46,131 bases of DNA from CBDUMN01 sp965368335. GTDB taxonomy: Bacteria; Pseudomonadota; Alphaproteobacteria; Rhodospirillales; JAPHRK01. The DNA is taken from positions 1 to 46,131 of the forward strand of contig CBDUMN010000019.1 in assembly GCA_965368335.1 (NCBI GenBank), written 5' to 3'. Shown here piece after piece: positions 7,990 through 15,289 of the stretch (position 1 is its first letter; each line of letters begins with the position of its first letter). A program made the position numbers and the translations under genes. Under the pieces are notes generated by a model. It made no database searches, was not told the DNA's origin, and saw nothing but the letters and a program-made list of their open reading frames with translations.

Positions 7990-9444
7990 TTAGATTCCAC
8001 CGAAGCAAAGATATTTGGTCTCTACGAAATCGTCGATCCCGTACTTGGAGCCTTCGCGTCCGATACCGGACTGTTTGATACCGCCAAAGGGGGCTACTTC
8101 GGTCGAGATAATGCCCTCGTTGATGCCGATGATGCCGCACTCCAAGGCCTCTGCAACCCGCCAAATCCGCCCCATGTCGCGACTGTAGAAATAACTCGCC
8201 AAACCGAACTCTGTTGCGTTGGCCTGGGTTATTACTTCCTCTTCGCTTGAGAATTTAAACAAAGGAGCGACGGGGCCGAAGGTTTCTTCGGTCGCTACCC
8301 GCATGTCGGTCGTGACGTCGGCCAGAATTGTCGGTTCAAAAAAGGTTCCGCCCAAGCTGTGTCGTTTACCGCCACAGAGTACGCGCGCCCCTTTTGCCTG
8401 AGCGTCGTCAATATGCGCCTCGACCTTTTCAACAGCTGCTGCGTTGATCAGCGGGCCTTGCTGGGTTTCTCCTTCAAGGCCGGGGCCGACTTTAAGTGCT
8501 GAAACCGCCTTGCCGAGTTTTTCGGCAAATGCATCGTAAACACCTGCCTGGACGAAAATCCGGTTGGCGCAAACGCAGGTTTGACCGGTGTTGCGGTACT
8601 TGGACGCCATGGCTCCGGCGACAGCCGCATCCAGATCGGCATCGTCAAAAACAATGAAGGCTGCATTTCCGCCCAATTCGAGAGAGACTTTTTTGACCGT
8701 GTCGGCGCATTGGCGCATGAGTAGTTTACCCACTGCCGTTGAGCCGGTGAAGCTCAGTTTCCGAACGATGGGGTTGGCGGTCAATTCACCGCCCACATCG
8801 GCGGGGCGCGAGGTGGTTACCACGTTGAAGACGCCTTTGGGCATTCCCGCCCGTTTGGCCAGTTCGGCCAGGGCGAGGGCCGAAAGCGGGGTGTCTTCGG
8901 CGGGTTTTACAACGACAGGGCAACCGGCCGCCAGGGCAGGAGCCACTTTTCGGGTGATCATGGCGATGGGAAAATTCCATGGCGTAATCGCTGCGACGAC
9001 GCCAATGGGCTGTTTTAGCACGACAATCCGTTTGTCCGCTGCGTGGCCGGGGATAACGTCGCCGTAAATCCGCTTGGCTTCTTCGGCGAACCACTCAATA
9101 AACGAGGCACCGTAAACGACTTCGCCTTTTGCTTCGGTTAGCGGTTTTCCTTGTTCTGCCGTCATCAGCACGGCTAGATCGTCACTGTTTTCCAGAATAA
9201 GATCGTACCAGCGCCGCAAGATGGTTGTACGTTCTTTGGCCGTCAATCCGCGCCAGGATGGCCAGGACCGTTCGGCGGCTTCAATCGCTTCGCGCGTTTC
9301 CTCGGCCCCCAAGTCGGGGACGTTTGCAATATGATCGCCATTGGCAGGATTGCTGACGGGGTGGAAGCCGCCATTTTTGGCGCTTCGCCATTCACCGGCA
9401 ATATAGGCTTTTTCCTTCAGCAGATTATTATCGTTTAGCTTCAT
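7990..9444 (-). CDS. gabD: Succinate-semialdehyde dehydrogenase (NAD(P)+)
   Basis: A 484-residue aldehyde dehydrogenase that oxidises succinate semialdehyde to succinate in the GABA shunt. It closely follows the GabD pattern: TPWNFPIAMITRK cofactor loop, FTGSTAVGKLL, the general-base segment VSLELGGNAAFIV, the catalytic Cys in NTGQTCVCANR, and the C-terminal GFE-type segment EVAPFGGIKQSGIGREGSKYG. I chose the ATG at 9444 because GGGAG lies upstream of it, whereas the ATG at 9462 has no such site. It converges with the oxidoreductase operon and shares its terminator. A related aldehyde such as phenylacetaldehyde cannot be fully excluded as substrate, but the sequence is GabD-like throughout. 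Confidence 0.88.
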   Translation of the reverse strand: MKLNDNNLLKEKAYIAGEWRSAKNGGFHPVSNPANGDHIANVPDLGAEETREAIEAAERSWPSWRGLTAKERTTILRRWYDLILENSDDLAVLMTAEQGKPLTEAKGEVVYGASFIEWFAEEAKRIYGDVIPGHAADKRIVVLKQPIGVVAAITPWNFPIAMITRKVAPALAAGCPVVVKPAEDTPLSALALAELAKRAGMPKGVFNVVTTSRPADVGGELTANPIVRKLSFTGSTAVGKLLMRQCADTVKKVSLELGGNAAFIVFDDADLDAAVAGAMASKYRNTGQTCVCANRIFVQAGVYDAFAEKLGKAVSALKVGPGLEGETQQGPLINAAAVEKVEAHIDDAQAKGARVLCGGKRHSLGGTFFEPTILADVTTDMRVATEETFGPVAPLFKFSSEEEVITQANATEFGLASYFYSRDMGRIWRVAEALECGIIGINEGIISTEVAPFGGIKQSGIGREGSKYGIDDFVETKYLCFGGI

Positions 9445-9554
9445 ATTCAGTATCGCTCCCATATCGCGAAATTTATCTTGGCCGCAGCATCACATGGTGA
9501 TTGCTTAAATTGCAACCGTAGTCGCCAGCCTCTCAACAAGATTGGGGTAAAAAA

Positions 9555-10832
9555 TTAAAGCGCTTGGTCCAGGTCCCTCAGCAGGTCGTCCACGGTTTCG
9601 AGGCCGATGGAAAGACGAATGACGTCGGGACCTGCTCCCGCGGTAATTTGTTGTTCTTTGGTGAGTTGACGGTGCGTAGTCGACGCCGGGTGGATGATCA
9701 GTGAGCGGGTGTCGCCGATATTGGCGAGGTGGGAAAATAAATTAACGCTTTCAACAACCTTGACCCCAGCCTCAAAACCACCTGTGACGCCGAAGGTAAA
9801 GACAGAGCCAGGGCCCTTGGGAATGTATTTTTGGGCGAGATCGTAATAAGGGCTATCTTTGAGACCAGCGTAGGATACCCAGGCCACTGCAGGGTGACGG
9901 GCTAGAAATTCAGCGACTTTTTGCGCGTTCTCGATATGACGCTCCATGCGCAGCGGCAGGGTTTCGATGCCGGTGATGGTGTAAAATGCGTTGGCCGGGC
10001 TCATGGCGGGGCCGAAATCGCGTAAGCCTACGGTGCGGGCCTTCATGGTGAAGCCGAAGTCGCCGAAAGTTTCGTAAAAAGTCAGGCCGTGGTAGGCCTC
10101 ATCCGGTTCGGTCATCGTCGGGAATTTACCGCCTTGGGTCCAGTCGAAACGGCCGGACTCAATAAGCGCACCGCCCATGGAGGTGCCGTGGCCTGAGAGA
10201 AACTTGGTCATCGAATGAGTGACTAGGTCGGCGCCCCATTCAATGGGCTGGCACAGATACGGGGTGGCCATGGTGTTGTCGGCGATTAGTGGAATGCCGA
10301 CATCCTTGGCGATAGCCGAAATGGCTTCAAGGTCGAGCACGATGCCGCCTGGATTGGCCAAGGGCTCAATGAACAGCGCCTTGGTGTTTTCTTTGATGGC
10401 GTCTTTGAAGTTCTCTGGATTGGTTGGGTCGACGAAAGTGCAATCCCATCCAAGGCGTTTGAAGCTTATCCCGAACTGGGTGAGCGATCCGCCGTAAAGA
10501 TTGTGTGAAGCGACGAAATGGTCGCCGGGGGAAAGCAACGTGAAGAAGGCCAGAAACTGTGCGGCATGACCCGATGCGCAGCAGACGGCGGCGCGACCGC
10601 CTTCAAGGGTGGCGACCCTTTCTTCCAAGGCTGCGACCGTGGGATTGGTCAGCCGGGAATAGAGGAAGCCGAAATCCTGCAGATTGAAGAGATCTGCGGC
10701 GTGATCGACGTTTTCAAAGACGTAGCTGGTCGTCTGGTGGATCGGCATGTTGCGTGATCCGGTGATGGGGTCGGGTTTTGCCCCAGCGTGAATGGCGAGG
10801 GTTTCTGGGCCGTACTTCGGCTGCTTGCTCAT
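9555..10832 (-). CDS. metY: O-acetylhomoserine sulfhydrylase
   Basis: A 425-residue PLP enzyme of the Cys/Met-metabolism family that makes homocysteine from O-acetylhomoserine and sulfide. Features are the N-terminal TLAIHAGAKPDP and the MPIHQTTSYVFEN segment, YSRLTNPTVAALEERVA, the PLP-contact VASHNLYGGS, and the Schiff-base lysine in HSMTKFLSGHG. Length and the long C-terminal half match MetY rather than MetB or MetC. It begins 2 bp after the CoA-binding protein gene, so both form one operon. Because the prophage sits at the start of that gene, metY has lost its original promoter in this lysogen. Confidence 0.94.
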   Translation of the reverse strand: MSKQPKYGPETLAIHAGAKPDPITGSRNMPIHQTTSYVFENVDHAADLFNLQDFGFLYSRLTNPTVAALEERVATLEGGRAAVCCASGHAAQFLAFFTLLSPGDHFVASHNLYGGSLTQFGISFKRLGWDCTFVDPTNPENFKDAIKENTKALFIEPLANPGGIVLDLEAISAIAKDVGIPLIADNTMATPYLCQPIEWGADLVTHSMTKFLSGHGTSMGGALIESGRFDWTQGGKFPTMTEPDEAYHGLTFYETFGDFGFTMKARTVGLRDFGPAMSPANAFYTITGIETLPLRMERHIENAQKVAEFLARHPAVAWVSYAGLKDSPYYDLAQKYIPKGPGSVFTFGVTGGFEAGVKVVESVNLFSHLANIGDTRSLIIHPASTTHRQLTKEQQITAGAGPDVIRLSIGLETVDDLLRDLDQAL

Positions 10833-10834
10833 GA

Positions 10835-11332
10835 TTATCTCCTCACCTTCGGACGTTTTGATGAAATGATGCCGGTGTTAACGCCAGCCCAGGAAAGCTC
10901 GGAGAACAACCGTCCGTATTCGATCTTGGGGCATCGGTCCATAATCACCGTCAGTCCGGCGGCTTCAGCTTTTTGCGCCGCCTCTTCGTTGATCACGCCC
11001 AACTGCATCCAGATGACCTTGATGCCCTTTTCGTCCTTGAGCCGGATTGCTTCATCGACAATCGGCGGGACTTTTTGAGATGCTTGAAAAATATCAACCA
11101 TGTCGATGGGCCCCGGAATATCTGCAAGCGTTGCATAGGCTATGCATCCAAGAATTTCCTTACCCGCCTGTCCGGGATTGACTGGAATGACATTGTAGCC
11201 TTTGCCCAAAAGATACTTCATGGCGAAGTTGCTGGGCCGCACCCACTTGGCCGACGCGCCGATCATGGCGATGGATTTAGTATCTTGTAATATCTGATGA
11301 ATTAGGCTGTCAGAGTAATTCAATTGGGTCAT
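10835..11332 (-). CDS. CoA-binding domain protein with phage-supplied N-terminus
   Basis: A 165-residue Rossmann-type CoA-binding protein of the YccU class, commonly found beside metY in alphaproteobacteria. The nucleotide-binding loop is SIAMIGASAKWVRPSNFAMKYL, followed by GYNVIPVNPGQAGKEILG and a C-terminal VIMDRCPKIEYGRL segment. I chose the ATG at 11332; an upstream TTG at 11359 only extends the frame into the terminator. The 28-bp prophage repeat covers codons 24-33, so codons before that come from the phage and codons after it from the host. The displaced host N-terminus at 44194-44310 is about three-quarters identical over the first 24 residues, so the hybrid protein should fold normally. 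Confidence 0.85.
   Translation of the reverse strand: MTQLNYSDSLIHQILQDTKSIAMIGASAKWVRPSNFAMKYLLGKGYNVIPVNPGQAGKEILGCIAYATLADIPGPIDMVDIFQASQKVPPIVDEAIRLKDEKGIKVIWMQLGVINEEAAQKAEAAGLTVIMDRCPKIEYGRLFSELSWAGVNTGIISSKRPKVRR
11235..11262. repeat. attL core, 28-bp direct repeat
   Basis: Identical to 44216-44243. It starts GGCCGCACCC and ends GACGCGCCGA. On either side the similarity continues imperfectly (CATGGCGAAGTT precedes it at both ends), because the phage carries a homologous copy of the gene's 5' end. The core falls in codons 24-33 of the CoA-binding protein. Confidence 0.93.
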
Positions 11333-11359
11333 TTTCGTTCCAGCACAAAAAAAGAACAA

Positions 11360-11377
11360 AGTCTAACGCGTTAGACT
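11360..11377. promoter_or_regulatory. Perfect palindrome: integrase terminator and/or left arm-type site
   Basis: AGTCTAACGCGTTAGACT is a perfect 18-bp palindrome lying 4 bases after the integrase stop codon. On the minus strand it is followed by TTTGTTCTTTTTTT, which fits a rho-independent terminator for the integrase gene. The half-site TCTAACG recurs at the right end of the prophage (44079-44090 and 44141-44152), so it may also be an integrase arm-binding site. Confidence 0.65.
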
Positions 11378-11381
11378 CTTG

Positions 11382-12428
11382 CTACTCGTTTTGTTCCCAT
11401 TTGTCCATTGCAGAGCGGGCCATCTTTCTGGTTTTGACAACGTAGATATCAGCCATGGCAGCCTGAAAGCTCGCCTTTGAGTGGCCGGTAATCGCGGTCA
11501 CTTCTTCGTCGGTGCAGCCGAGTTCCTTGAGCTTGGTAGCCGCCGTCCGGCGCAGGTCCCGCATTTGGAGGTGTTCGAGCTTGGCGGCTTCCCTGATCTC
11601 ACGGAACCAGGATTCGAAGGTCTTGTAGTGAACTGGCTTTCCGGCTGAAGAAACTACTATTTGTAAGCGATGCTCTCCGCGGGCCCGGTCGAATAGCTCC
11701 TTCACATTGCTGTGGCAAGGGATATCGAGGCGCTTGCCAGTCTTCTCCTGGACGACAGATATATACCCGTCCTCAAGATCGTGTAGAGACATGCGCAGGG
11801 CGTCACCAGGGCGCTGCCCAGTAAAGAGCATGAGGGTAAGGCCTGTTATGACAGTTTTACCTTCAGTGTGTTTCTCTGCTTCTTTCCTAAAGGATTCCAG
11901 ATCGTCATCGAGCCAGAGCGTCTTTCTGGCGGGGTTTTTAGAAATGCCCAGATCCTTGGCCGGGTTACCGGAAATCAGCCCGTGATACTCTGCCAGACCC
12001 ATGAGGTTCTTGAGCACAGATGCTGCAACGCCCCGAGTTCCTTTGGGAACGGCCTGGACATATTCGACCACGACCTTTCGCGTGAAATGTCGGACCAGAA
12101 GGTGGCCAAAGCGGGTTTCCAGATCATTGAGCCAGTGGGCATAGTTCTGCTTGGTATTGGCGGCCAGGTCCTGATAGGGCTTCCCTTTGCCGATCTTGAC
12201 CTCGCTTTCTCGGTAATTTTCTACCAGCCAAGCCATGGAGCCTTCGCGGGTCTGCGGACCATTCTTGGCCGCGTCGGCGCTGGCGTTTAGCTCCATCGCC
12301 ATTTTCCAGCGTTCATAGTCATCATCTGGCAAGCGTGTCAGGGGGAAGCCTGACCGTTGCCAGTACCAACGGTCGGCTGACTTTTTGTTTCTGCGTCGTG
12401 TGACGTACTTAAGCTTGATGTCTACCAT
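11382..12428 (-). CDS. int: Tyrosine recombinase, prophage integrase
   Basis: A 348-residue phage integrase that catalyses recombination at the core in the CoA-binding protein gene. The catalytic domain has Arg206 in TGQRPGDAL, a Lys near 229, Arg293 in MRDLRRTAATKL, His316 in ITGHSKAS and the nucleophile Tyr329 in ADIYVVKT. The usual His of the HxxR box is Arg290, a tolerated variant in some integrases. The N-terminal part is an arm/core-binding helical domain. It lies immediately next to attL and overlaps the upstream excisionase-like gene by 20 bases. A hairpin with T-run closes the transcript before the host gene. Confidence 0.94.
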   Translation of the reverse strand: MVDIKLKYVTRRRNKKSADRWYWQRSGFPLTRLPDDDYERWKMAMELNASADAAKNGPQTREGSMAWLVENYRESEVKIGKGKPYQDLAANTKQNYAHWLNDLETRFGHLLVRHFTRKVVVEYVQAVPKGTRGVAASVLKNLMGLAEYHGLISGNPAKDLGISKNPARKTLWLDDDLESFRKEAEKHTEGKTVITGLTLMLFTGQRPGDALRMSLHDLEDGYISVVQEKTGKRLDIPCHSNVKELFDRARGEHRLQIVVSSAGKPVHYKTFESWFREIREAAKLEHLQMRDLRRTAATKLKELGCTDEEVTAITGHSKASFQAAMADIYVVKTRKMARSAMDKWEQNE

Positions 12429-12693
12429 GCTGAAGTATCCTCAATGCTTCGGCCTCGCCTTCACTCTGAGAGAGTGACGCCAGACCGCCACGCTGGTCAA
12501 GAAAACGCTCAATGCGTTCCGAGTCCCACCCGTCCATAGCGCTGTCCCGTGGCGGAAATCCGTGCTCAAGCTCCAGGCGTTCCCGGTTATCCCGGAACCA
12601 CTGTTCGGACTTGTTGAGCCGACAGGCCACCTGATAGGCGTTCCAGATGCGAGGGCGAGGGACGTACTTGGGTTTGCGCTTAGCCTGCCCCAT
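12409..12693 (-). CDS. Small HTH protein, excisionase-like
   Basis: A 94-residue basic protein overlapping the integrase start. The N-terminus is Lys/Arg/Pro-rich (MGQAKRKPKYVPRPR), followed by an AlpA/excisionase-like winged helix (AYQVACRLNKSEQWFRDNRERLE) and a second helix DGWDSERIERFLDQR. I chose the ATG at 12693, which has GGAGGTG upstream. Its position directly before and coupled to int suggests a recombination directionality factor, but the identity rests on context and a short HTH pattern only. Confidence 0.6.
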   Translation of the reverse strand: MGQAKRKPKYVPRPRIWNAYQVACRLNKSEQWFRDNRERLELEHGFPPRDSAMDGWDSERIERFLDQRGGLASLSQSEGEAEALRILQHGRHQA

Positions 12694-13525
12694 GGGGCAC
12701 CTCCCTTCCAAGCTTGTGTCCGGGGGTGTCGTTGTAAATTTTTACGAAGGCCATGCGAAGGGCGTCCCGGACGGTGCCCCCATGGATTTCTCTGTAGGCT
12801 TGGGCACTGTTCTCAAGCATCTTGATATCGACCCGTTCCAAGGCTGGAATCATTCGCTCTTCGTTAAATGCTGGGTCGTCTTGATGGTAGAAGTAGAAAC
12901 CGGCAAGAGCCAGGATCAATTTCCCCTTGAGGGTGCCCGGCGTTTCCGGGTGGGCCAGCATGATCGCGTCTAGGGCGTTGCAGGTTGGTCGGTCACCAAA
13001 ATTCTTCAGGGCGTCCTTGATCGAGTGAATGGCAATCGTGAAGCCGGGCGTCTTGCGAACCTTTTTGGTATTCCGGGCGATTTTGATTCCAGACCGTTCG
13101 CAAATCTGAGCGATGTGAAGGGCGTCCGGGTCTCCTGCAGCCAGTTGAGCGTAGTAGAGTGCCGGCCCTGAAACGCCCAGGCGGTTCTTGTTGACGTTGA
13201 CGAACGCCTTGGCCTGATCCACCACGCCGGGGGCTGTGATGATGTAACAGGGAACCTCCGTCACTTCTGGGTGACGTTTGGCCGCCTCAAAGCGGTGCTG
13301 GCCATCGACGATGGCGAAGTTGCCGTCCTCATCAACTGGCGTCACGGTCAACGGCTGGAAATCCCGCCAGTTGAATTCCGACACAATCCGATTGATCCTA
13401 CTAATCGACTTTTCACCAAGCTCTCTCTGATAGGTATGATCAACGACTAATCCGTCGAGGTCGATCCATTCCATCAATGGGAGAGGGCCCAAATTGCAAC
13501 TTTGCTTTTGAGCTTGCGTATCCAT
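12680..13525 (-). CDS. ParB/Srx-domain protein
   Basis: A 281-residue protein with a ParB-type N-terminal domain. Characteristic segments are the VDHTYQRELGEKSISRINRI entry and AIVDGQHRFEAAKRH, the DGQHR box (residues 74-78) that binds CTP or ATP in this superfamily. The C-terminal half is helical with no second recognisable domain. Phages use such proteins as partition-like factors, nucleases or DNA-modification helpers. I chose the ATG at 13525, which overlaps the stop of the upstream gene (TGATG), over a longer frame from 13612. It lies between lysogeny control and int in one minus-strand operon. Confidence 0.75.
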   Translation of the reverse strand: MDTQAQKQSCNLGPLPLMEWIDLDGLVVDHTYQRELGEKSISRINRIVSEFNWRDFQPLTVTPVDEDGNFAIVDGQHRFEAAKRHPEVTEVPCYIITAPGVVDQAKAFVNVNKNRLGVSGPALYYAQLAAGDPDALHIAQICERSGIKIARNTKKVRKTPGFTIAIHSIKDALKNFGDRPTCNALDAIMLAHPETPGTLKGKLILALAGFYFYHQDDPAFNEERMIPALERVDIKMLENSAQAYREIHGGTVRDALRMAFVKIYNDTPGHKLGREVPHGAG

Positions 13526-13800
13526 CAAGCCTCCCCCTGTGGTTTCATCGTCAGCAGATCTATCGTATCGAAGAGATTGGCCTTTTGCCCGTCTTCTGCG
13601 AGTGTCTGGCAATGCCGGGTCATCAGTCCATAAATCGCGAGGATGCGGGCCGTGCCAACATTCCCAAGGGTTGCGATGATATGCTCGATCTCTTGGTTCA
13701 TTTGATGGGCGGTCTTTTCGATGGCCGCAATTGCCGCTGGGTCATCGTCACTCGGGATGTCGAAGGACTCCGATCCGACCTTAACGGTTACTCTTGCCAT
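13525..13800 (-). CDS. ZapA-like small protein
   Basis: A 91-residue protein with a start like ZapA (VTVKVGSESFDIPSDDDPAAIAAI) followed by one long amphipathic helix (EKTAHQMNQEIEHIIATLGNV, then GTARILAIYGLM). This is the fold plan of ZapA, the FtsZ-ring stabiliser: a short beta-hairpin head and a coiled-coil tail. ZapA-like proteins are normally chromosomal division genes; here it is embedded in a phage lysogeny operon. GGGAGGGTG precedes the ATG, which overlaps the end of the upstream gene by 13 bases. The resemblance is by pattern only and needs a profile search. Confidence 0.45.
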   Translation of the reverse strand: MARVTVKVGSESFDIPSDDDPAAIAAIEKTAHQMNQEIEHIIATLGNVGTARILAIYGLMTRHCQTLAEDGQKANLFDTIDLLTMKPQGEA

Positions 13801-14144
13801 GATGCACCCTCCCTGACTTTGGCCGCCGAGGGAGTGACCAGCCAACGGCAAACCATATGAACCTCGCCGAGAATACAGTCATTGAATTCTTCAAGGGATA
13901 GGTCGAGCGTCGAGTAACGCTTGTTGTCTCGCCATAAAAAAATCCGTCTGTTTCCTTCGTGGCGGCAGCGGAAAATATATGGGAGGCCGCCAGACTCGAT
14001 CACGTACATTCCTTCGCCGCGGAACCGGTCAACTGACACCACGCCCACAGCGTCACCGGAACGGAGTGTCGGTTCCATGGCATCGTTTTCTACTGGCATC
14101 AGGCGCATGCCCTCTTCCTGGGTGAAACATGTAGGTATGTTCAT
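13788..14144 (-). CDS. S24-type (LexA/CI peptidase-fold) protein lacking the catalytic Ser
   Basis: A 118-residue protein consisting of little more than an S24 peptidase-like domain: MPVENDAMEPTLRSGDAVGV, GEGMYVIESGG, then YIFRCRHE and RDNKRYSTLDLS. In LexA and CI the corresponding box is GDSMEP with a catalytic Ser, and a Lys follows about 40 residues on. Here the Ser is Ala22 and the Lys position appears to be Arg59, so self-cleavage should be impossible. It has no DNA-binding domain. AAGGAGG precedes the ATG at 14144. It probably acts by binding the neighbouring S24 or repressor proteins (inference). Confidence 0.75.
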   Translation of the reverse strand: MNIPTCFTQEEGMRLMPVENDAMEPTLRSGDAVGVVSVDRFRGEGMYVIESGGLPYIFRCRHEGNRRIFLWRDNKRYSTLDLSLEEFNDCILGEVHMVCRWLVTPSAAKVREGASWQE

Positions 14145-14154
14145 GATGTCCTCC

Positions 14155-15183
14155 TTATTCTGCTGCGATGCTAGGCAGTTCATGGGCACACGAGCGGACA
14201 GATTGAATGTCGAGAAGTTCGCCGTAACTCATGACAGGGCAGATATAGGCCAGATCATTACGGTTAATAGGAATGGCGGAGTTTGGGGCGTGCGTGTTTA
14301 CTATAATCTGTTCTTTACAGAGCCCAGTAAGGTTGCGGACAACCGGAATGTCAGGAGCAGATTTCAGAGAATAGACGACTGTGTCGCCGACTTGGGTACA
14401 GTGTTCCGTGTCGAGGATCAGAAAGTCGCCCTCGTCAAACTCGGGTTCCATGCTGTCGTCTGGCATGCGGATGCATTGGGTGGTATGGGGCGTGCTGGTT
14501 GCCGGGAGGTTGGCATCCGTGGCCAGTGCGGCTGAGAGTGCGGCGTGGCAGGTCATGATATGGTTGAAGATGAAACGATCAGGTCCTCTTCCTGCAGCCT
14601 GATCAATTAAGAAGTCACGATACAGATAGTCGATTTTTTTGAATAGGCCGGCAATCGATTTCGGGACTGCGCGCTCGAACGCATAATCAGCATTATCGAG
14701 CGCCTCTTGCTCCTCTTCCGAAGGGTCTTCTCCATCAGGGCAGAGCAGAGTATTGTAACGTGCCGACTGAGCCATCGATTTGATCCCTGCCGCCACTGCC
14801 GGATCATTGGGATCACGCAGGGGGAGGGGAGAGCCGCCCCCCTTCAAGATCGGCAGGCACTCGGAAATGATGGCATCGACTTGCAATCTCATTTCGTCTA
14901 CGACGTCGACCTCGCTTTGGATATCGAGCACAAGCCGGAGCTTGGCCTCGGCGTCTTCGAGAGTTTTGGGCGTAGCCGTTCTGATGAACTCAATGATCTT
15001 GCGATGTTTTTTCGCCAGGGCGTTCAATTGTTCTGTGGGTTCAGGAATGGTGCAATCTGAATATGACGGTGCGGCAAGTTTGTCGTAGGCTCGGTCGTTT
15101 TCATCAAGATGCCGCTTGGCCTCGACGATAGAGGCGAAAGAGATCGTGTCTTCTGGGGTGTTCTGGGTGGTGTTGGTGGGCAT
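14155..15183 (-). CDS. Helical protein with C-terminal S24-type domain
   Basis: A 342-residue protein. The first 225 residues are helical and acidic with no recognised domain. The last 110 form an S24-type domain with CIRMPDDSMEPEFDEGDFLIL (Ser244 in place), VGDTVVYSLKS and an IPVVRNLTG segment where Arg283 stands at the usual catalytic Lys. I chose the ATG at 15183, with GGAG seven bases upstream, over ATGs at 15195 and 15213 that lack a site. It is the first gene downstream of an operator-like cluster at 15225-15289 and precedes the Ser-less S24 gene by 10 bases. It may be the DNA-damage sensor for the repressor encoded upstream; that is inference. Confidence 0.72.
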   Translation of the reverse strand: MPTNTTQNTPEDTISFASIVEAKRHLDENDRAYDKLAAPSYSDCTIPEPTEQLNALAKKHRKIIEFIRTATPKTLEDAEAKLRLVLDIQSEVDVVDEMRLQVDAIISECLPILKGGGSPLPLRDPNDPAVAAGIKSMAQSARYNTLLCPDGEDPSEEEQEALDNADYAFERAVPKSIAGLFKKIDYLYRDFLIDQAAGRGPDRFIFNHIMTCHAALSAALATDANLPATSTPHTTQCIRMPDDSMEPEFDEGDFLILDTEHCTQVGDTVVYSLKSAPDIPVVRNLTGLCKEQIIVNTHAPNSAIPINRNDLAYICPVMSYGELLDIQSVRSCAHELPSIAAE

Positions 15184-15224
15184 TGTTTTCTCCATGCGTT
15201 GAAAGGACGACATGGGGCGATGGT

Positions 15225-15289
15225 GCGCATAAATGCGAATTTAGTCAAGCGCGTAAATTCAAAATATCCTATTCATCGAATTTACGCGC
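15225..15289. promoter_or_regulatory. Operator cluster between repressor and S24 operon
   Basis: Three copies of a related motif: GCGCATAAATGCGAAT at 15225, GCGCGTAAATTC at 15249 and its exact inverse GAATTTACGCGC at 15278-15289 (inside the 3' end of the repressor gene). The first contains a perfect inverted repeat CGCATaaATGCG. Another copy, GCGCGTAAATGCG, lies at 16377 in the repressor/Cro promoter region. The shared motif at both ends of the repressor gene makes these likely repressor binding sites. Confidence 0.6.

Noticed and set aside
11333..11359. TTG start at 11359 for the CoA-binding protein
   Set aside because: The extra residues are encoded by the T-run of the int terminator, and the N-terminus beginning at the 11332 ATG matches the displaced host copy.
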